Source: CAZCDM01 sp964497475 (GTDB lineage Bacteria > Planctomycetota > Phycisphaerae > SM23-33). From it: a stretch of DNA of 9,838 nucleotides. The notes under the pieces are model-generated. The model made no database searches. It worked only from the letters and a program-made list of their open reading frames with translations, and was not told where the DNA came from. Positions 1-6,641 of this stretch are shown here, one piece after another (positions within the stretch are counted from its first letter, which is position 1; each line of letters opens with the position of its first letter). Where the stretch lies: assembly GCA_964497475.1 (NCBI GenBank), contig CAZCDM010000092.1, positions 1 through 9,838 of the forward strand. Reading direction: 5' to 3'. The position numbers were made by a program, and so were the translations under genes.

Positions 1-89
1 CCAATGGGAGGATTGTACCCTACGCCAAGTTGAAGTTCAATTTTTCAAGATACCCCGTTGAGAGACAGCCACGAAAGCAGACCAGCGAC

Positions 90-1109
90 ATGACGCAGAA
101 CGAACCGTATGGCGTGTTGATTATCGGCGGGGGCCCGGCGGGTCTGGCCGCCGCCCTCTATGCCGCCCGCGACCGCTACCGCACGGCCATCCTCGAAAAG
201 AACGGCCTGCCGGGCGGGCAGATCATGCTCACCGAGCACATCGAGAATTATCCCGGCTACGTCAAGGTCGGCGGGCCGGAACTCGTCCAAGCCATGCAGA
301 AGCAGGTCGAAGCCTTCGACGCCGAGTGCATTACCAACCAGGCCGTCACCAAGCTGCAGCGCGATGGCGATCTGGTGGCCGTCGAGACCAACGGCGGGGA
401 AACAACCTTCCGGGCCCGGGCGGTCATTCTCGCCCCCGGCAGCGACTACCGGCAGCTGGGCATCCCGGGCGAGGACAAGCTCCGCCAGGCCACCCGCGTG
501 AGCTACTGCGCCACCTGCGACGGGGCGTTTTATCGCGACAAGAAGGTGCTCTGCATTGGCGGGGGCAATACGGCGTTGGAAGATACGATCTACCTCGCCG
601 AGCATTTTACCGCCGAGACGATCCTCATCCATCGGCGGACCGAGTTTCGCGCCCAGCAGGTGCTCGTCGAGGAGCTTCAGGCCAAGGCGGCCGAGCACAA
701 TATCGACATTCGCCTGCCGTATGTGGCCGAGGAGATCGTCGCCGACGAGTCGGGCGAAGCCATCGACCACGTCCGCATCCGCAACGTCGAGACGGACGAA
801 ACGGAGAAGCTCGATGTCGACGGCGTGTTTATTTTCGTCGGCATGGTACCCAACACCGGCTGGCTGGAGGGGTTCGTCCCACTGGATGACAATGGCTACA
901 TCGAGGCCGACGCGGTGACGATGAAGACGGCCGTGCCTGGGGTGTGGGTGGCTGGGGATTGTCGGCAGAATGCCGCCATGCAGCTGGCCACGGCCACCAG
1001 CGACGGCGTGATCGCCGCGATGGGCCTGCGGGACTACTTCCGCAACCCGGACGGCTGGCAGGCGGTCGAGCCCGACGCCATCGAAGAACCCAACACGCGC
1101 GGCTACTGA
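90..1109 (+). CDS. trxB: Thioredoxin reductase-like FAD/NADPH disulfide oxidoreductase
   Basis: This 339-aa protein has the layout and length of a low-molecular-weight thioredoxin reductase, which passes electrons from NADPH through FAD and a redox-active disulfide to thioredoxin in the cytoplasm. Visible motifs are the FAD-binding GGGPAG (residues 13-18), the CATC redox pair (140-143, in CATCDG), the NADPH-domain GGGNTALED (157-165), HRRTEFRA (181-188), whose arginines usually bind the NADP 2'-phosphate, and the C-terminal FAD motif GVWVAGDC (284-291). The ATG at 90 is chosen because the family homology begins just after it. The frame stays open to a TTG at 30, but those 20 extra residues look nothing like the family. 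No thioredoxin gene is adjacent, so the true partner is unknown; a paralogue acting on another partner is possible. The last 7 bp overlap the 3' end of the convergent mscS gene. The 29 bases upstream of the TTG contain no recognisable gene. Confidence 0.9.
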   Translation: MTQNEPYGVLIIGGGPAGLAAALYAARDRYRTAILEKNGLPGGQIMLTEHIENYPGYVKVGGPELVQAMQKQVEAFDAECITNQAVTKLQRDGDLVAVETNGGETTFRARAVILAPGSDYRQLGIPGEDKLRQATRVSYCATCDGAFYRDKKVLCIGGGNTALEDTIYLAEHFTAETILIHRRTEFRAQQVLVEELQAKAAEHNIDIRLPYVAEEIVADESGEAIDHVRIRNVETDETEKLDVDGVFIFVGMVPNTGWLEGFVPLDDNGYIEADAVTMKTAVPGVWVAGDCRQNAAMQLATATSDGVIAAMGLRDYFRNPDGWQAVEPDAIEEPNTRGY

Positions 1110-2278
1110 TTGGCGTCGCGCCCGCCCCGGCCCATCTCGCCAGGCCCGCCGGTCTGGTGTTTTCCTTCCTCGGGGTTGCGGAAAAACCGCGTGGTGGGGT
1201 AGGCAAAGTCGATGCCGGGGTCTTTGAGGAACTCCGTCAAGATCGCTTCGCTGAGGCGGTGGATCATCGCGCGGCGCTGGCGGACGGGGGTGAGGTATCG
1301 CAGCGTTAGTCGCACGCCGTGCTCGGCGATGCTCGTCCAGACGATCGGGTCGAGATGGCCGTAGCGGATGGCGTAGCGGGCCTGCATTTCGGCGATGCGG
1401 GCTTCGACCTCGTTCTCGATTTTCTTGTCTTCCCGCTGGGCGTTGGAGAGCATGATCTGCTTGGCCCGGGCCCAGTCGGATTCGAAGGTGACCACGGCGG
1501 AAAACTCGTTCCAGATGAACGGGAAGCCCTTGGTGTAGTTGTACAGGGCGTGGCGGATAATCATGCTGTTGGGGATGATCAGCAGCCGGCCGGTGGATTG
1601 GTCGGCGTCGACCCAGTTGCCCACCTCGAGCATGGTCGTCTGGAAGACGCTGTAGCTGATGACGTCGCCGATTCGGCCGTCGACTTCGATGCGGTCGCCG
1701 ATATCGAACGGCCGGCGGACGATCAGCAGCAGCCATCCGGCGATGCACAGCAGCGTCTCGCCCATCGACAGCGCCAGGCCCGCACCGACGATACCCAGAA
1801 ACACGCCCATGTCCTTGATCTGCCCGGCCCAGATGAAAAACAGGGCGATCAGCAACGCCGTGGCGCCCAGCCAGGCTGTCGACATGCGGATCTTGTGCCG
1901 CGCCTCGATTTCAATTTCCTCAGCCAGCAGCCCGCGGCGGACAGTCCGCACGCCCAGGACGACGATAACCGCCGCCAGGACGGTCCAGACGATGCTCTCC
2001 AGGACGTTCTGGGCTTCGCTGCGGACGATCCAGACCGAGCCGACCGGCGGTTGAAGCCAGATGCGCGTCAGCGCCAGGACCGTCAGCACCGCCAGGCCGA
2101 GCAGCAGCAGCCAGCGACGCAACCGGACGGACTCGGCCGCGGTGTGCTTGCGATGTACCCGCTTGCGCAGCAGCAGGTAGGCCACCGCCGCCAGGACGAT
2201 CGCACCGGCCGAGAAAATCACGCCGCTGATGTGCGGGTTGCCGTTGATGAAGTCGCGCAGGCTCTGCCAGATATCCAT
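1103..2278 (-). CDS. MscS-family small-conductance mechanosensitive channel
   Basis: This 391-aa inner-membrane protein is an MscS-type channel that would open on membrane tension to release solutes during hypo-osmotic shock. Hydrophobic stretches at about residues 17-36, 54-74, 92-112 and 135-152 precede the pore-lining helix and its continuation (about 158-187, rich in Gly and Ala). These are followed by the diagnostic RRPFDIGDRIEV (188-199) and IPNS (235-238) of the cytosolic beta domain. The remainder forms the alpha/beta vestibule domain. The final 25 residues are a Gly/Arg/Glu-rich tail without obvious structure. It is longer than E. coli MscS (286 aa) because of extra N-terminal helices, as in many family members. 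The gene starts one base after the corA stop, with GGTGG about 9 nt upstream of the ATG, so the two are probably co-transcribed. Its stop lies inside the 3' end of the converging reductase gene. Confidence 0.9.
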   Translation of the reverse strand: MDIWQSLRDFINGNPHISGVIFSAGAIVLAAVAYLLLRKRVHRKHTAAESVRLRRWLLLLGLAVLTVLALTRIWLQPPVGSVWIVRSEAQNVLESIVWTVLAAVIVVLGVRTVRRGLLAEEIEIEARHKIRMSTAWLGATALLIALFFIWAGQIKDMGVFLGIVGAGLALSMGETLLCIAGWLLLIVRRPFDIGDRIEVDGRIGDVISYSVFQTTMLEVGNWVDADQSTGRLLIIPNSMIIRHALYNYTKGFPFIWNEFSAVVTFESDWARAKQIMLSNAQREDKKIENEVEARIAEMQARYAIRYGHLDPIVWTSIAEHGVRLTLRYLTPVRQRRAMIHRLSEAILTEFLKDPGIDFAYPTTRFFRNPEEGKHQTGGPGEMGRGGRDANQ

Positions 2279-2279
2279 A

Positions 2280-3374
2280 TCACAGCCACCGTTTCTTGCG
2301 GAAGTAGATGAGCATCGTCCCGGCCATGGCCGCCATCACGCCCAGGGTGATCGGATAGCCGTACCGCGTTCGCAGCTCGGGCATGTTCCAGGGCGAGACC
2401 TCGGGGTCGAAGTTCATGCCGTAAACCCCCGCGATGAACGTCAGCGGAATGAAGATCGCCGCGAAAATCGTCAGCACCTTCATGATCGCATTCATGCGGT
2501 TGCCCACGCGGGAATGGTAAATGCCCAGCAGGTCCGAGACCATCTCGCGGTTGTTCTCGGTCGTGTCGATGATGCGGGTGACGTGGTCGTAGCAGTCGCG
2601 CAGGTACAGCTGCGTTTCCGATTCGATCAGGTCGTAGTTCTCCCGCATCAGCAGGTTGACCGCCTCACGCTGCGGCCAGATCGCCCGGCGGAGGTTGCGA
2701 AGGTCCCGCTTGATGTTGTGGATTTTGTGGATCAGGCTGTTTTCGTCCAGTGCGATGTCGCTGTCCATGGCCTGGTTTTCCAGCTCGGCAATGCGCTCGC
2801 CGATGTCCTCCAGCACGGGGAAGAAATGATCGACCACCGCGTCGAGCAGGGCATAGGCGAGGTAGTCGGCTCGGGCGGTGCGGATCACGCCGTGGTCCAT
2901 GCGGATGCGCCGGCGGATGATGTCGAGGCAGTCGCCCTGGCGTTCCTGAAACGTCAGGACCAGGCCCGGCATGAGGATCAGGCTGAGCTGTTCGGTTTCC
3001 AGTCGGTCGTTGAAGTTGACCATCCGCGTGATGAGAAACAGCTGGTCGCTGTAGGCATCGACCTTAGGCCGTTGCGAGAGGCTCACGACGTCTTCCATTG
3101 CCAGGGGGTGGAGGTGGAACTGCCGGGCCAGCGATTCGAGCGTCTCGACACTGCCGAGCCCGTCGACGTTGACCCATACAACCGTCCACTTCTCCAGGTA
3201 GTCGCCCAGGGTCGAGAGGTCGTCGAGTGTTTCTTCGATGGTATCGTGTTTGTCGTAGGCGATGACGGTGATTTTCGGCTCGGGCCAGTCCGGGTCGACC
3301 TTCAGCGTTCCTGGCGGCAGGCCGGGTTGCTCGTAGCGAAGTGGTTTATCCTTGGTATGATGGGGCCATTTCAT
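2280..3374 (-). CDS. corA: CorA-family divalent cation (Mg2+/Co2+) transporter
   Basis: This 364-aa protein is a CorA-type pentameric channel for Mg2+, and possibly Co2+ or Ni2+. The large N-terminal cytosolic domain includes the family segment HLHPLAMEDV and ends in a long charged helix. It is followed by two C-terminal membrane spans (about residues 299-318 and 340-357) separated by the signature YGMNF, whose GMN forms the selectivity loop. The protein ends in a basic tail (FRKKRWL), as is usual. The start is uncertain. The ATG at 3372-3374 has a GGAG only 2 nt upstream, unusually close, while a TTG at 3384-3386 would add four residues and has no clear Shine-Dalgarno. corA is the first gene of a corA-mscS pair, one base apart, which points to a shared role in ion and osmotic homeostasis. 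Its promoter must lie in the region shared with the divergent aminotransferase gene, but no convincing minus-strand promoter hexamers were found there. Confidence 0.93.
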   Translation of the reverse strand: MKWPHHTKDKPLRYEQPGLPPGTLKVDPDWPEPKITVIAYDKHDTIEETLDDLSTLGDYLEKWTVVWVNVDGLGSVETLESLARQFHLHPLAMEDVVSLSQRPKVDAYSDQLFLITRMVNFNDRLETEQLSLILMPGLVLTFQERQGDCLDIIRRRIRMDHGVIRTARADYLAYALLDAVVDHFFPVLEDIGERIAELENQAMDSDIALDENSLIHKIHNIKRDLRNLRRAIWPQREAVNLLMRENYDLIESETQLYLRDCYDHVTRIIDTTENNREMVSDLLGIYHSRVGNRMNAIMKVLTIFAAIFIPLTFIAGVYGMNFDPEVSPWNMPELRTRYGYPITLGVMAAMAGTMLIYFRKKRWL

Positions 3375-3438
3375 ATCTCCATTCAACCCGACCCGGCTCG
3401 GCCGGTCAAGCCCGAGCCCTCCGCCCGAAGTTCTTTGC

Positions 3439-3466
3439 TTGACATGCCCGGCCGGGCAGCTATGCT
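3439..3466 (+). promoter_or_regulatory. Sigma70-type promoter of the aminotransferase-serA unit
   Basis: A perfect -35 TTGACA (3439-3444) is followed after 16 bp by a -10 TATGCT (3461-3466, four of six consensus bases). Transcription should start near 3472-3474, giving a leader of about 115 nt before the aminotransferase ATG. Promoter calls from sequence alone are fallible, but a perfect -35 at near-ideal spacing in GC-rich DNA, in the right intergenic region, is good evidence. Confidence 0.7.
3445..3458. repeat. Perfect 14-bp palindrome filling the promoter spacer (candidate operator)
   Basis: TGCCCGGCCGGGCA reads the same on both strands and occupies 14 of the 16 bases between the -35 and -10 hexamers. 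A repressor or activator dyad in this position would control the promoter directly. Against this, 14 bases (ATGCCCGGCCGGGC) recur at 7096-7109 inside alr, where they simply encode part of the RPGIA segment. GC-rich palindromes of this kind can therefore arise by chance in this genome. Confidence 0.4.
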
Positions 3467-3471
3467 GGATG

Positions 3472-3587
3472 GTCCGTCGCCTGTCTCTCGGCGGCGGACA
3501 TTACTGGACGCGAGGAGAGGCAACCGTGGGAAGGGCCCGCGGCTCTGCCGGCATGGTCTTCTCGCCCTGCTCCGAAGGAGTTCTCTC
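3472..3587 (+). promoter_or_regulatory. Structured 5' leader RNA ahead of serine-biosynthesis genes
   Basis: Three consecutive foldable elements are visible in the predicted leader. The first is a 10-bp stem with one G-U pair (3472-3481 with 3490-3499) and an 8-nt loop, beginning at the predicted transcription start. The second is a 9-bp helix with one G-U pair (3510-3518 with 3557-3565), enclosing a 7-bp hairpin (3524-3530 with 3536-3542, loop AAGGG). The third is a small CTCC-GAA-GGAG hairpin (3570-3580) that would hide the Shine-Dalgarno. Alternative pairings exist: GAGAGGC at 3515-3521 can also pair with the first loop (GTCTCTC, 3483-3489), or its first six bases with TCTCTC just before the ATG (3582-3587). 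This layout suits an attenuator or riboswitch, but no known class was recognised and no ligand can be named. Some of the pairing may be GC-driven chance. Confidence 0.4.
3574..3580 (+). promoter_or_regulatory. Ribosome binding site fixing the aminotransferase start
   Basis: GAAGGAG lies 7 nt before the ATG at 3588. It decides the start, because the reading frame stays open far upstream (to 2229, antisense to corA). Its GGAG is also the right arm of a possible small hairpin with CTCC at 3570-3573. Confidence 0.8.
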
Positions 3588-4730
3588 ATGTTGAAGAAGC
3601 GCCTCTTTACCCCCGGTCCGACCGACGTGCCCCCCGAAGTCCTCAACGAGATGGCCAAGCCCATCTTCCACCACCGCACGCCGGAGTTCCGCACGATGTT
3701 CCGCGCGGCGACCGACGGAATGAAACACATCTTCCGCACCTCGCAAGAGGTCCTGACCATCGGCGGGTCGGGCACGGCCGGCATGGAAGCAGCCATCGCC
3801 TGCTGCTGCCACCGCGACAAAAAAGTGCTCGTCTCCAATGGCGGCAAGTTCGGCGAGCGATGGGTCAAGGTCGCCAAGGTCTACGGCCTCGATGTCGACG
3901 AGGTCGAGCTGGAATGGGGCACGGCCCTGACGGCTGAGCTCGTCAAAGCCAAGCTCGCCTCCGGCGAGTACGGCGCGGTCATCACCGTCCACAGCGAGAC
4001 CTCGACCGCGACGGCCTGCGATCTCAAAGCCATCGCCGAAGTCACCCGCGAAACCGACACGCTGCTGATGGTGGATGGCATTACCTCGTGCGGCACGCTG
4101 CCACTGGAGATGGACGGCTGGGGCGTGGACGTCGTTGCCTCCGGCAGCCAGAAGGCCTTTATGCTCCCGCCGGGCCTGGCGATGGTCGCCCTCAGCGAAA
4201 AAGCATGGGCCGCCGTCGACGCCAACCCCGCCATTCCCGCGTTCTACCTGGACCTGCGGGCCTACCGCAAATCCATCGCCAAAGACGACACGCCCTACAC
4301 CGGCGCGGTCTCGCTGATTCGAGGCCTGAAGGTGGCCGTCGATATGATCAACGAGGTCGGCATCGAAACGCTCTGGAAGCGAACGGCCGTCCTGGCTGGC
4401 GCCCTCCGCGCCGCGGCCGGCGAGATGGGCATGACTCTCATGAGCCAGAGTCCATCCGATTCGGTGACGGCCCTGGGCTGCCCCGAAGGGATCGACGTCG
4501 ACGGCCAGTTCCGCAAGATCCTCAAGGCCAAGTTCGGCGCCTCGATCGCCGGCGGGCAGAACGAGTGGAAGGGCAAGGTCGTTCGCGTCAACCACATGGG
4601 CTACACCGACCCGCTGGACCTCGTCGGCCTGGTCGCTGCGATGGAGTTCACCCTGGCTGAGTGCGGTGCGAGCGTCCAGCCCGGCAAGGCCGTCGCCGCC
4701 GCGACCCAAGCCCTCGCCGAGTGGGCCTGA
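3588..4730 (+). CDS. Class V PLP aminotransferase (SPT/AGT type), probable phosphoserine or serine-pyruvate transaminase
   Basis: This 380-aa cytoplasmic enzyme belongs to the fold-type I, class V aminotransferases related to serine-pyruvate/alanine-glyoxylate transaminases. It opens with the typical FTPGPTDVPPEVL (residues 7-19). It carries the PLP-contacting GGSGTAGMEAA (59-69), the Asp of MVDGITS (D163) that would hold the pyridine nitrogen, and the Schiff-base lysine in SGSQKAFMLPPG (K189). Near the C-terminus is VVRVNHMGYTD (331-341), whose R333 is placed to bind the substrate carboxylate. Length is normal for the family. It is not a canonical SerC, but it lies immediately upstream of serA in the same orientation. 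The inference is that it converts 3-phosphohydroxypyruvate to phosphoserine with glutamate or another amino donor. Serine-glyoxylate or alanine-glyoxylate exchange remains possible. Transcription probably comes from the promoter at 3439-3466. Confidence 0.9.
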   Translation: MLKKRLFTPGPTDVPPEVLNEMAKPIFHHRTPEFRTMFRAATDGMKHIFRTSQEVLTIGGSGTAGMEAAIACCCHRDKKVLVSNGGKFGERWVKVAKVYGLDVDEVELEWGTALTAELVKAKLASGEYGAVITVHSETSTATACDLKAIAEVTRETDTLLMVDGITSCGTLPLEMDGWGVDVVASGSQKAFMLPPGLAMVALSEKAWAAVDANPAIPAFYLDLRAYRKSIAKDDTPYTGAVSLIRGLKVAVDMINEVGIETLWKRTAVLAGALRAAAGEMGMTLMSQSPSDSVTALGCPEGIDVDGQFRKILKAKFGASIAGGQNEWKGKVVRVNHMGYTDPLDLVGLVAAMEFTLAECGASVQPGKAVAAATQALAEWA

Positions 4731-4764
4731 GCCGAAGCGAACCGTTCCGCTCGTGTTGATCCGA

Positions 4765-4838
4765 GTTACCTGGGTAACCGGGCCTGACGGGCGGAGCCCC
4801 TCTTTACAAAAAGACAACTTCAAACGGCGGCAACGCCG
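4765..4838 (+). other. Two intercistronic hairpins before serA
   Basis: The 124-base gap between the aminotransferase stop and the serA ATG holds GTTACC-TG-GGTAAC (4765-4778), and a 5-bp stem CGGCG/CGCCG closed by a GCAA tetraloop of the GNRA class (4825-4838). The second hairpin stops two bases before the serA Shine-Dalgarno. Neither is followed by a U-tract, so they are not terminators. They may tune stability or translation of the downstream cistron. No promoter was recognised in this gap. Confidence 0.4.
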
Positions 4839-4854
4839 ACAAAGGATGCACATC

Positions 4855-6486
4855 ATGGCAGAGAAGATCAAGATTCTCATTGGCGATAAGCTCAGTCCGC
4901 TGGGCATTGAATGGCTTGAGCAGCAGAACGACGTGGAGGTGGCCAACCTGCCCGGCCGCGACCCGGCCGAGCTCAAAGCCGACCTGAAGAACTACGACGG
5001 CATCATCATCCGCTCGGGCGTGAAGCTCAAGGGCGACATGCTTGACGAGCCGGGGCGGTTGCGCGGCATTGCCCGGGCCGGCGTGGGGGTCGACAACATC
5101 GACGTGCCCCTGGCGACGTCCAAGGGCATCATTGTGATGAACACGCCGGACGGCAATACGCTGTCGACGGCGGAGCTGGCCTGGGCGTTGATGCTCGGGC
5201 TCAGCCGGAAGATCGCCCCGGCCAATCAGTCGCTGCGCGAAGGCCGATGGGACCGCAAGAAGTACCAGGGCACGCAGCTGGCGGGCAAGACGCTGGGCGT
5301 GATCGGCATGGGGCGCATCGGCCGGGCCGTGGCCGAGCGGGCGCTGGGCTTCGGCATGCGGGTGCTGATGTTCGACCCGTTCTTCGCCGGCTCGCCGCGC
5401 GACGGTGTCGAGCAGGTCAAGGACCTCCTCGATCTGTGCAAGCGGGCCGACTACATCACCGTCCACGTACCCAAGAGCGACGAGACGCTGGGCATGATCG
5501 GTGCCGAGCAGATCGCCGCGATGAAGCCGTCGGTCCGGCTGATCAATGCCGCCCGCGGCGGGATCATCGAACCCCAGGCCCTGCTCGACGGCCTCAACGA
5601 TGGCAAGGTTGCCGGGGCCGCCCTGGACGTCTACACCTCCGAGCCGCCCGAGACCGAGGCCGAGCTCGCCCTGGTTCAGCACGAGAACGTCCTGGCCGTG
5701 CCGCACCTCGGTGCCAGCACCGAAGAGGCCCAGGACCAGGTCGCCATCGATGCCGCCCAGCAATTGGTCGAAGCCCTTCGCGGTGGCGAGGTCCGCAACG
5801 CCGTCAACGCCCCGGGCTTCGACGAAGCCCTGCCGGAAGTCCTCCAGCCGTACACCGAGCTGGCCAGCCGCATGGGTCGCCTGCTGACGGCCACCACCGA
5901 CGGCGCGATCCAGCAGGTCGAGGTGGTCTACCGCGGCACGATTGCCGAACACAACGTCAATCCGCTGACGACCTACCTGCTGGTCGGCCTGCTGCAAAAG
6001 CACATGGACATCAACGTCAACGTCATCAACGCGCCGGTCCTGGCCGAGAATCGCGGCGTCGAGGTCAAGCAGATCACCTCCGGCAAGGGCGGGGAGTTCT
6101 CCCGCCTGATGGAGGTCAAGCTGACCACCGACAAGACCCAGCGAACCTGCGTGGGAACGATCTTCGGCAACAAGTATCCGCGGATTATCGGCCTCGACGG
6201 CTACCGCATGGAGATGCGCCCCGAGGGCCACGTCGTGGTCATCCACAACGACGACCAGCCCGGCGCGCTGGGCCAGTACGGCTCGGTCTTCGGCAAGCAC
6301 GGGATCAACATTGCGGACATGACCTTCAGCCGCAAGAAACGCAGCGGCCTGGCGATGGTGGGCATCAACCTCGACGAAGCCCCCAGCGATACGGTCATGG
6401 ACGAAATTCGGGCGATGGACCTCGTGGAAAATGCCTGGTCCCTCGATCTGCCCTCGCTGCCAGCAGACGAGGCCGGCGAAGAGTAG
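4855..6486 (+). CDS. serA: D-3-phosphoglycerate dehydrogenase, long form with ACT domain
   Basis: This 543-aa protein catalyses the NAD-dependent oxidation of 3-phosphoglycerate to 3-phosphohydroxypyruvate, the committed step of serine synthesis. Within the D-2-hydroxyacid dehydrogenase core, the Rossmann motif GMGRIG lies at 151-156. The catalytic triad is visible as R234 (in NAARGG), E263 (in TSEPP) and H284 (in PHLGAS). After about residue 320 comes the intervening (ASB-type) domain, then a C-terminal ACT domain (about 457-533, starting near HVVVIHNDDQPGALG) of the kind that binds serine for feedback inhibition. The length fits the type-1, four-domain form. The ATG at 4855 is preceded by AAAGGA with 8-nt spacing. 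An in-frame ATG at 4846 overlaps that ribosome binding site and is less likely. It probably shares a transcript with the upstream aminotransferase gene, which would use its product, and it ends at a strong terminator. Confidence 0.96.
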   Translation: MAEKIKILIGDKLSPLGIEWLEQQNDVEVANLPGRDPAELKADLKNYDGIIIRSGVKLKGDMLDEPGRLRGIARAGVGVDNIDVPLATSKGIIVMNTPDGNTLSTAELAWALMLGLSRKIAPANQSLREGRWDRKKYQGTQLAGKTLGVIGMGRIGRAVAERALGFGMRVLMFDPFFAGSPRDGVEQVKDLLDLCKRADYITVHVPKSDETLGMIGAEQIAAMKPSVRLINAARGGIIEPQALLDGLNDGKVAGAALDVYTSEPPETEAELALVQHENVLAVPHLGASTEEAQDQVAIDAAQQLVEALRGGEVRNAVNAPGFDEALPEVLQPYTELASRMGRLLTATTDGAIQQVEVVYRGTIAEHNVNPLTTYLLVGLLQKHMDINVNVINAPVLAENRGVEVKQITSGKGGEFSRLMEVKLTTDKTQRTCVGTIFGNKYPRIIGLDGYRMEMRPEGHVVVIHNDDQPGALGQYGSVFGKHGINIADMTFSRKKRSGLAMVGINLDEAPSDTVMDEIRAMDLVENAWSLDLPSLPADEAGEE

Positions 6487-6528
6487 CACGCAATCCGAAT
6501 CGCCCGGTAGATCGGGCTGTTGTGCCGA

Positions 6529-6556
6529 ACGGCCGAGCGTTTGCTCGGCCGTTTTT
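6529..6556 (+). terminator. Intrinsic terminator after serA
   Basis: A perfect 10-bp stem (ACGGCCGAGC, 6529-6538, with GCTCGGCCGT, 6543-6552) and a GTTT loop run directly into TTTTT (6552-6556). It begins 43 bases after the serA stop. There is no U-tract in the minus orientation, so it should act mainly on plus-strand transcription. Confidence 0.92.
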
Positions 6557-6575
6557 ATGGTGGCCCGGTGTGGCG

Positions 6576-6623
6576 GGCAGTCAGAACATTCGCAAGGCAG
6601 AGAGGGCGAACAGGGCGACTGCC
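6576..6623 (-). other. Bipartite hairpin in the 3' region of alr
   Basis: GGCAGTC (6576-6582) pairs with GACTGCC (6617-6623), and inside it TTCGC (6589-6593) pairs with GCGAA (6606-6610). It lies 18 bases past the alr stop as read on the minus strand. There is no U-run after it, so a classical intrinsic terminator is not supported. It could protect the 3' end of the alr mRNA, or be chance pairing. Confidence 0.3.
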
Positions 6624-6641
6624 AGAGCAGCCGTGGGTGTC

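Noticed and set aside
30..40. Palindrome TTGAAGTTCAA upstream of the reductase gene as an operator
   Set aside because: It is a single short AT-rich dyad with no second copy and no clearly placed promoter, so it is too weak to call.
1319..2311. 330-codon plus-strand frame opposite mscS
   Set aside because: It is rich in Asp, Gln and Arg and resembles no family. The minus strand encodes a clear MscS channel.
2229..3587. Long plus-strand open frame antisense to corA, continuous with the aminotransferase frame
   Set aside because: CorA on the other strand has full family motifs. The antisense translation shows no recognisable domain, and the aminotransferase has its own ribosome site at 3574-3580 and promoter at 3439-3466. 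Long antisense frames are common in GC-rich coding DNA.
3514..3587. Glycine-riboswitch-like fragments (GGAGAG, then CCGAAGGAG) in the serine-gene leader
   Set aside because: The glycine aptamer normally continues CCGAAGGAG into GCAA-type core bases, which are absent here, and the overall helix order does not match. CCGAAGGAG is adequately explained by the Shine-Dalgarno.
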